A DNA stretch of 36,501 nt from Thaumarchaeota archaeon casp-thauma3 (GTDB lineage Archaea > Thermoproteota > Nitrososphaeria > Nitrososphaerales > Nitrosopumilaceae): contig LFEY01000004.1 of assembly GCA_001510275.1 (NCBI GenBank), forward strand, positions 1 through 36,501, given 5' to 3'. Under the pieces are notes generated by a model. It made no database searches, was not told the DNA's origin, and saw nothing but the letters and a program-made list of their open reading frames with translations. Numbering within the stretch: the first letter of the stretch is position 1; each line of letters opens with the position of its first letter. Both the position numbers and the translations under genes were made by a program. This document shows, piece after piece, positions 31,323-36,501 of this stretch.

Positions 31323-31607
31323 ATGGAGTCTACCTCACTAATCTTGTCTATTGTCTCAATTGCAAATATGGGCATACTTGGAATTCTAATATGCATATTT
31401 GGAAAGATGTATGGAAAGACCCGAGCACAGCTTCCATTAGGTATGATTGTTGTTGCTGGGATGCTATTTTTACATAATGTCATTGGTGCATTTGCTTATT
31501 TCTCAATGGAGGAAATATTCTCTCATGAAATATTTCCATACATGCTAGGAGTAGGAATTGCAGAACTTGCAGGATTGATAATATTTCTAAAGATTACTTT
31601 GGACTGA
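31323..31607 (+). CDS. Three-helix membrane protein paired with the wHTH gene
   Basis: The 94 residues contain membrane segments at about 5-26 (SLILSIVSIANMGILGILICIF), 38-60 (LGMIVVAGMLFLHNVIGAFAYF) and 72-90 (YMLGVGIAELAGLIIFLK). A histidine lies within the second helix (FLHNVIG). GAGGTG about 15 bases before the ATG may be a ribosome binding site, as expected for a second gene of an operon. Confidence 0.7.
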   Translation: MESTSLILSIVSIANMGILGILICIFGKMYGKTRAQLPLGMIVVAGMLFLHNVIGAFAYFSMEEIFSHEIFPYMLGVGIAELAGLIIFLKITLD

Positions 31608-31642
31608 CCTTAGTTTAATTGTAACAAAAAATAATCTAAATT

Positions 31643-32086
31643 GTGTTACAAGACTATCTCAAACTTAACAAAAATATTCTAATTGCAATTTTATCATCAA
31701 TTTTTATTTCTGCAACAATTGCCCAAATGCTATCTGATCAAGCAGATTATCTAAACTCAACATATACTACAATTGCAGATTATTCCATTTACTTTTCAGT
31801 TTTTGGTGTGTTGTACTATTTTGATAACAGAAAAAAATATCGTACTGAATCTGGTGATACAGATACTGCAAAACTAAAACATGATCTCATAAAATTAATT
31901 ACTTCACTTGGAATAGCTGAAGTTGTTTATACTATTGCTAGATGGGGTTTGCAGTACTATTTTCTGACAATAGACTATGATCCATACTTGGCATCAATTA
32001 TATCACAAAGTATATCCGCAATAATTTTCTTAATAGTAGTTAATCTAAATGTAAAGTTAGTGAGGTTGTATAAAGATGGGAATTAG
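31643..32086 (+). CDS. Four-helix membrane protein, unknown function
   Basis: The 147 residues start at GTG 31643 and show hydrophobic segments near 10-29, 44-60, 86-103 and 119-138, separated by charged loops (DNRKKYRTESGDTDTAKLKHD). The stop lies 11 bases inside the next gene (RNase HI-like), so the pair is translationally coupled. No family recognised. Confidence 0.6.
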   Translation: MLQDYLKLNKNILIAILSSIFISATIAQMLSDQADYLNSTYTTIADYSIYFSVFGVLYYFDNRKKYRTESGDTDTAKLKHDLIKLITSLGIAEVVYTIARWGLQYYFLTIDYDPYLASIISQSISAIIFLIVVNLNVKLVRLYKDGN

Positions 32087-32432
32087 CATTTACGTTGATG
32101 GTTCTGGAGGTACTGATAGTGGATATGGATATTTTGTAAAAGAGATAGGTGAATCATTTTATGAAAAAAAACCAGAGATAACTAACAATCAGGCTGAATA
32201 CTTGGCAATAATTTCTGCATTAAACAAGTATGTTGATTCAGATGATAAAATTACTATTTACAGTGATTCTAAAAATACTGTAAATCAACTAAATCATGAA
32301 TTTGCAATTAATAATGAACAACTTCGTAATTTGGCACGAGAAGCATGGAGTATTATAGGAAAATTTTCTAATCTTTCAATAGTATGGATTCCTAGAAATG
32401 AGAATCTAGCAGGAAAAATGTTGGGAAGCTAA
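32076..32432 (+). CDS. rnhA: RNase HI-like protein with an altered active site
   Basis: The 118 residues follow the archaeal type 1 RNase H order: D8 in IYVDGSGG, E41 in NNQAEYLAI, D64 in IYSDSKNTVNQL. The fourth acidic residue normally seen in N..AD.LA is absent: the sequence is NENLAGKMLG, with G113 where Asp is expected. RNase H cleaves the RNA strand of RNA-DNA hybrids with two metals; loss of the last Asp should weaken but may not abolish activity. Length is at the short end. Overlaps the preceding membrane protein by 11 bases. Confidence 0.8.
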   Translation: MGISIYVDGSGGTDSGYGYFVKEIGESFYEKKPEITNNQAEYLAIISALNKYVDSDDKITIYSDSKNTVNQLNHEFAINNEQLRNLAREAWSIIGKFSNLSIVWIPRNENLAGKMLGS

Positions 32433-32464
32433 AAAATCATGAATCAGAAATTTCTATGAATAAC

Positions 32465-32478
32465 TTTATTATATAAAA
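32465..32478 (+). promoter_or_regulatory. TATA box for 4-hydroxybutyryl-CoA synthetase
   Basis: TTATTATATAAAAT, a strong AT box, is about 25 bases before ATG 32497. The message should be leaderless. Confidence 0.55.
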
Positions 32479-32496
32479 TCCTTAGATCCAACTTAC

Positions 32497-34593
32497 ATGG
32501 CAGAGTCTGTCTTTTTATCACCAAAATCAATTGCAGTAATTGGCGCATCTGACAAGCGAGGAAGTGTTGGAGCTACTATTACCTCAAATATTATGAATGG
32601 TTTTACGGGAACTGTTTATCCAATTAGTCCTTCAAGGGATACTGTCTTTTACAAAAAAGCATACAAGAGTGTTTTAGATGTTCCAAAACCCATTGATCTT
32701 GCAGTTATTGTTATCAAAAATACATTGGTTGCACCAGTGTTAAAAGAATGTGGTAAGAAAAAAATCAAAGGCGTCATTATCATTACAGCTGGTTTCAAAG
32801 AAGTTGATGAAGAAGGTGCAAAGCGTGAACAAGAAATAAAAGACATTGCTAAAAAATACAAAATACAAATCGTTGGACCAAATTGTCTTGGTGTCATGAA
32901 TCTTGATCCAAAGACAATGATGAATTCTACATTTCTTAAAATTACTCCAAAATCTGGAAAAATTGCACTTGTATCTCAAAGCGGTGCAATATGTGCTGCA
33001 TTAGTTGAAGATGCTAGTGCGCAAGGAATTGGTTTTTCTGCAGTAATCAGTCTTGGAAACAAAGCTGTAATGAGTGAAGTTGATGTTCTAAAGATACTTG
33101 CAAATCATAAACAAACCGAAGTTATTGTAATGTATCTTGAGGATATGGGTGATGGCCAAGAATTCCTTAAAGTTTGTAAAAATATTACTAAACAACTCAA
33201 AAAACCAGTTCTTGTTCTCAAATCTGGACGTAGTCCTGAAGGCGCACAAGCTGCAATGTCTCATACTGGAGCCTTGATGGGCTCAGATGAAATCTATGAT
33301 GCTTTGTTGAAACAATCTGGCGCAATCAGAGTTGATACCATGGAGGAACTCTTTGATTATGCAACAGCATTTTCTAAACAACCACTACCATCAGGTGGTG
33401 ATCTAGTAATTGTATCAAATGCTGGTGGCCCTGCAATTATCTCCACTGATGCATGTTCAAAGACTAAAATCAAGATGGCAGATATTACAAGTGTTAGAAA
33501 AAAGATTGATGAGGTAATTCCACCTTGGGGAAGCTCTAGAAATCCTGTTGATATTGTAGGTGATGCTGATTTTAACCGATTTCATAATGTTTTGGATCGT
33601 GTACTAAAACATCCAAAAGTTGGCTCTGTTATTACAATGTGTACTCCTTCTGGCACTCTAGATTATGATAAACTTGCAGAAGTTGTTGTTGAAATGTCAA
33701 AGAAATACAAAAAGACAATGCTTGCAAGTTTGATGGGATTAGATGAAGGAATTACTAACAGAGAAATTTTGGCAAAAGGAAATGTACCATATTATACATA
33801 TGCTGAGGGAGCAATCAGAACTCTTGCAGCAATGATTAGATTCTCTAACTGGATCAAAGCTCCAACTGGAAAAATTACTAAATTCAAAGTAAACAAAGCA
33901 AAAGCAAAGAAAATCTTTGATCAAGCTAAAAAAGAAAAAAGACCAAATCTTTTAGAAGAAGAAGGACAAGAAATTCTCAGAGCATATGGTTTACCATTAC
34001 CTTCAAGTGCACTTGCTACAACAGAAGATGAAGCAGTAAAAGTTGCAAAGAAGATTGGTTATCCAGTTGTAATGAAGATTGCATCACCTCAGATTATTCA
34101 TAAATCTGATGCAGGTGGTGTTAAAGTAAACTTGACAAATGATGTTGAGATTAAATCTGCATTCAAAACAATTATCAAAAATGCTAAAAATTACAACAAG
34201 AAAGCTGAGATTAAAGGTGTCTTGATTGTAGAGATGGTAAAAGGTGGTAAGGAACTAATCATTGGTTCAAAACTCGAGCCTGGATTTGGTCCAGTAATTA
34301 TGCTTGGAATGGGAGGAATCTATGTAGAAGTTCTCAAAGATGTTACATTCAAGCTAGCACCAGTAACTGATCTAGAAGCAGATGACATGATAGCATCAAT
34401 TAAAACTCAAAAATTACTACAAGGTGTAAGAGGCGAAAAACCTTCAGACATATCAAAACTTTCTGAATGCATTCAGAGATTATCTCAACTAGTTTCTGAT
34501 TTTAAAGAGATCAAAGAATTAGACATGAATCCTGTACTAGTAATGGAGAAGGGAAAAGGTTGTCGTATTCTAGATGTCCGAATAGGTCTCTAA
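32497..34593 (+). CDS. ADP-forming acyl-CoA synthetase, probably 4-hydroxybutyryl-CoA synthetase
   Basis: The 698 residues hold the fused alpha-beta form of NDP-forming acyl-CoA synthetases: CoA-binding Rossmann domain (SIAVIGASDKRGSVG), ligase domain with the phosphohistidine H256 in SHTGALMGS, and C-terminal ATP-grasp (LPLPSS, GYPVVMKIASPQIIHKSDAGGV, ELDMNPVLV). In N. maritimus this enzyme is adjacent to 4-hydroxybutyryl-CoA dehydratase and activates 4-hydroxybutyrate in the 3HP/4HB cycle at the cost of one ATP to ADP, which is cheaper than AMP-forming versions. The same adjacency here supports 4HB rather than 3HP use. Acetate cannot be excluded from motifs alone. Confidence 0.8.
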   Translation: MAESVFLSPKSIAVIGASDKRGSVGATITSNIMNGFTGTVYPISPSRDTVFYKKAYKSVLDVPKPIDLAVIVIKNTLVAPVLKECGKKKIKGVIIITAGFKEVDEEGAKREQEIKDIAKKYKIQIVGPNCLGVMNLDPKTMMNSTFLKITPKSGKIALVSQSGAICAALVEDASAQGIGFSAVISLGNKAVMSEVDVLKILANHKQTEVIVMYLEDMGDGQEFLKVCKNITKQLKKPVLVLKSGRSPEGAQAAMSHTGALMGSDEIYDALLKQSGAIRVDTMEELFDYATAFSKQPLPSGGDLVIVSNAGGPAIISTDACSKTKIKMADITSVRKKIDEVIPPWGSSRNPVDIVGDADFNRFHNVLDRVLKHPKVGSVITMCTPSGTLDYDKLAEVVVEMSKKYKKTMLASLMGLDEGITNREILAKGNVPYYTYAEGAIRTLAAMIRFSNWIKAPTGKITKFKVNKAKAKKIFDQAKKEKRPNLLEEEGQEILRAYGLPLPSSALATTEDEAVKVAKKIGYPVVMKIASPQIIHKSDAGGVKVNLTNDVEIKSAFKTIIKNAKNYNKKAEIKGVLIVEMVKGGKELIIGSKLEPGFGPVIMLGMGGIYVEVLKDVTFKLAPVTDLEADDMIASIKTQKLLQGVRGEKPSDISKLSECIQRLSQLVSDFKEIKELDMNPVLVMEKGKGCRILDVRIGL

Positions 34594-34633
34594 TCGAAAT
34601 TTATTCCTAAATTTTCACTTATTCCTATCTAGA

Positions 34634-34642
34634 ATATTTATA
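34634..34642 (+). promoter_or_regulatory. TATA box for 4-hydroxybutyryl-CoA dehydratase
   Basis: ATATTTATA lies about 29 bases before ATG 34667. Although the synthetase ends only 73 bases upstream, the dehydratase has its own promoter and leaderless start. Confidence 0.55.
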
Positions 34643-34666
34643 CATCATAAATGTGAATATTGTTAC

Positions 34667-36193
34667 ATGGCTAATGTCTTAAAGACAATTAGAACAGGTG
34701 ATGATTATATACAAAGTCTTAGAGGTCGTGATCTCAAAATTTACTTGTTTGGAGAATTAGTAAAAGAACCAGTCGATCATCCAATGATTAGGCCATCAAT
34801 CAATGCCGTTGCAGAAACTTATGATCTTGCAGTACGTAACGAAGCACTAGCTTCAGCTGATTCATCACTTACTGGATTGAGAGTTAATCGATTTTTACAT
34901 ATTGCAGAAAGTGCAGAAGATCTAGTTTTACAAAATAAAATGCAAAGAACACTAGGACAAAACACTGGAACATGTTTCCAGAGATGTGTTGGAATGGATG
35001 CACTGAATGCTTTACACTCTACAACTTTTGAAATTGATGAAAAACACGGAACAGACTATCATAAAAGATTCTTAGAATTTGTAAAGATGGTTCAACGAGA
35101 AAATCTTGTAATTGGTGGTGCAATGACTGATCCTAAAGGTGATAGAAGCAAAGGACCAGCAGAACAAGACGATCCAGATTTGTTTACAAGAATAGTAGAT
35201 ACAGATGATAAAGGCGTCTATGTGTCTGGTGCAAAAGCACACCAAACTGGTTGTATTAATTCACATTGGATAATTTTGATGCCAACAGTTAGACTAACAG
35301 AAAATGACAAAGACTGGGCAATAGTTGGTGCAGTACCTGCAGATGTCAAAGGAATTACTTACATCTACGGTAGACAGTCTTGTGATACTCGAAGTATGGA
35401 AGAAGGTGACATTGATGATGGTAACGCAAAATTTGGTGGACAAGAAGCCTTGATGATTTTAGATAGAGTGTTTATTCCATGGGACAAAATCTTCATGCAT
35501 GGAGAATATGAATTTGCATCTATGCTAATAGAGCGTTTTACTTGTTATCATAGACGTAGTTATGTATGCAAAACAGGACTTGGTGATGTACTCATTGGTG
35601 CTGCAGCAACAATTGCTGAGTATAATGGAGTAGAAAAGGTATCTCACATCAAAGACAAAATTGTTGAGATGACCCATCTTAATGAGACAATCTTTGCTGC
35701 AGGAATTGCATCATCTCACCTAGGGCACAAGTTGAAATCAGGTGTATATCTAAATGAAGATATGCTTGCACAAGTTTGTAAACACAACGTAACTCGATTC
35801 CCATATGAGATTGCCAGACTTGCACAAGACATTGCAGGTGGAATGGTAGTAACTCTTCCATCTGAAAAGGACTTTAGACATCCAGTGGCTGGACCGTTAC
35901 TCAAAAAATACCTTGTAGGAAAAAAAGGTGTTGATGTTGAAAACAGAATGAGAATTTTTAGACTAATTGAAAACATGACTCTTGGTAGAAATGCAGTTGG
36001 ATATCTTACAGAATCTATGCATGGTGCAGGCTCTCCACAAGCACAAAGAATTCAAATGCAAAGACAAATGCAAATTGGCTACAAAAAGAATCTTGCAAAG
36101 AATCTAGCTGGTATTACTAATGATATTGTAGAGCCTTCAGAGCCTTCTGGTTACTTTAACCGAATATTCAAAACAAAAGACTCTGTTTTATAG
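34667..36193 (+). CDS. abfD: 4-hydroxybutyryl-CoA dehydratase
   Basis: The 508 residues belong to the 4-hydroxyphenylacetate 3-hydroxylase fold. The [4Fe-4S] ligands of the clostridial enzyme are all present: C103 and C107 in TCFQRCVG, H295 in CYHRRSY and C301 in VCKTG. FAD contacts are in the AHQTGCINSHWIILMP region. The enzyme removes water from 4-hydroxybutyryl-CoA by a ketyl radical to give crotonyl-CoA, the diagnostic step of the 3HP/4HB cycle. With the synthetase before it, two consecutive steps are covered. Length and motifs are normal. Confidence 0.93.
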   Translation: MANVLKTIRTGDDYIQSLRGRDLKIYLFGELVKEPVDHPMIRPSINAVAETYDLAVRNEALASADSSLTGLRVNRFLHIAESAEDLVLQNKMQRTLGQNTGTCFQRCVGMDALNALHSTTFEIDEKHGTDYHKRFLEFVKMVQRENLVIGGAMTDPKGDRSKGPAEQDDPDLFTRIVDTDDKGVYVSGAKAHQTGCINSHWIILMPTVRLTENDKDWAIVGAVPADVKGITYIYGRQSCDTRSMEEGDIDDGNAKFGGQEALMILDRVFIPWDKIFMHGEYEFASMLIERFTCYHRRSYVCKTGLGDVLIGAAATIAEYNGVEKVSHIKDKIVEMTHLNETIFAAGIASSHLGHKLKSGVYLNEDMLAQVCKHNVTRFPYEIARLAQDIAGGMVVTLPSEKDFRHPVAGPLLKKYLVGKKGVDVENRMRIFRLIENMTLGRNAVGYLTESMHGAGSPQAQRIQMQRQMQIGYKKNLAKNLAGITNDIVEPSEPSGYFNRIFKTKDSVL

Positions 36194-36310
36194 AGAATTT
36201 TTAATTAGAAATTTATTTTATGCTAGTTGTTAAGTGGTTCTACTCTTGTTGAAACTTATAATTTCTCAGGATCCTTTTTTAGTAATTTTCACGTAATCAC
36301 ATCACACCAA

Positions 36311-36363
36311 GCAAACAGGACGATCTATTGCTTTTTTTCTTGGCATAATGTGAACCTGTTTGC
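36311..36363. repeat. Inverted repeat with 9-bp arms
   Basis: GCAAACAGG at 36311-36319 and CCTGTTTGC at 36355-36363 are exact complements with a 35-base spacer that includes a run of seven T. The arms extend imperfectly. It lies between the convergent stops of the dehydratase and the partial gene. It could be a terminator or regulatory hairpin. On the minus strand the spacer contains a 14-codon frame starting MPRKKAIDRPVCLV. Confidence 0.5.
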
Positions 36364-36378
36364 CTGAACACTGCTCAC

Positions 36379-36501
36379 TTATTCTTCCTTGTCTTTTTCA
36401 GATAGACTCTCATCTATTTTAGTTACATCATCTTCATCAATTTTTTCGCCTTCTATAATCTCTGATTTTTCTACATGTTCAGAATATTCAGAATCTTTTT
36501 C
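36379..36501 (-). CDS. C-terminal end of an acidic protein, cut by the window edge
   Basis: Forty residues and a stop are seen. They are highly charged, mostly glutamate, aspartate, lysine and serine (EKDSEYSEHVEKSEIIEGEK to SLSEKDKEE), suggesting a disordered acidic tail. The rest of the protein lies beyond the window, so no identity can be given. Confidence 0.6.
   Translation of the reverse strand, partial: EKDSEYSEHVEKSEIIEGEKIDEDDVTKIDESLSEKDKEE

Noticed and set aside
36302-36346. 14-codon minus-strand frame (MPRKKAIDRPVCLV)
   Set aside because: Too short to claim as a gene without conservation data; recorded only in the inverted-repeat entry.
1-36501. CRISPR array, insertion sequence or prophage
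   Set aside because: No regularly spaced repeats, no transposase motif and no phage structural genes were seen.

Overview
The window looks like a chromosomal segment of a marine ammonia-oxidising archaeon (Nitrososphaerota/Thaumarchaeota), closest in content to Nitrosopumilus. The reasons are an AT-rich sequence, compact genes with very short gaps, TATA-like boxes 25-30 bases before start codons (leaderless transcripts, often with TTG or GTG starts), pelota, an archaeal-type SRP RNA, a half-size heme A synthase, and the two neighbouring genes of the thaumarchaeal 3-hydroxypropionate/4-hydroxybutyrate carbon-fixation cycle. No tool was run: family names rest on motifs read by eye and on recalled gene order.

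Layout. 1-4.4 kb: 5' half of an SRP RNA (minus), a tRNA thiolation enzyme, a site-2 protease, CutA, pelota, an unrecognised protein and a YjbQ-family protein. 4.8-8.0 kb: a regulator cluster (small zinc ribbon, DtxR-type, TrmB-type) divergent from a large radical SAM enzyme resembling tetraether lipid synthase. 8.1-10.5 kb: glycosyltransferase, membrane protein, MtnA. 10.5-12.1 kb is the most accessory-looking part: a probable structured RNA, a DUF3800/RNase H-like gene, a 338-base gene-free stretch rich in GATC, a 17-bp direct repeat and a stand-alone integrase N-terminal domain. 12.1-17.5 kb: SufT-PqqD fusion, atypical SDR, small membrane proteins, an unusual tRNA-Arg(TCG), a class I aminotransferase, an FMN-binding protein and F420:NADP oxidoreductase. 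17.5-22.5 kb: phosphatase, then a terminal oxidase operon (subunit II in two pieces, subunit I, a double cupredoxin, heme A synthase). 22.5-29 kb: SRPBCC protein, tRNA-Lys, a DsbA-like oxidoreductase, methyltransferase, IlvE, a second structured-RNA candidate, aspartate kinase, a glycosyltransferase and tRNA-Val. 29-32.4 kb: tiny DNA-binding and membrane proteins, a possibly decayed gene, a radical SAM protein, a winged-helix/membrane pair and an RNase HI with one active-site residue changed. 32.5-36.2 kb: ADP-forming 4-hydroxybutyryl-CoA synthetase and 4-hydroxybutyryl-CoA dehydratase.

Working together: the oxidase operon supplies the terminal step of respiration with blue-copper electron carriers; the last two large genes are consecutive steps of CO2 fixation; IlvE, aspartate kinase and MtnA cover amino-acid metabolism and methionine salvage; NcsA, pelota and SRP RNA serve translation and secretion. 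The less explained material is concentrated at 10.5-12.1 kb, around the structured RNA at 26.2 kb, and at 29.2-29.7 kb.
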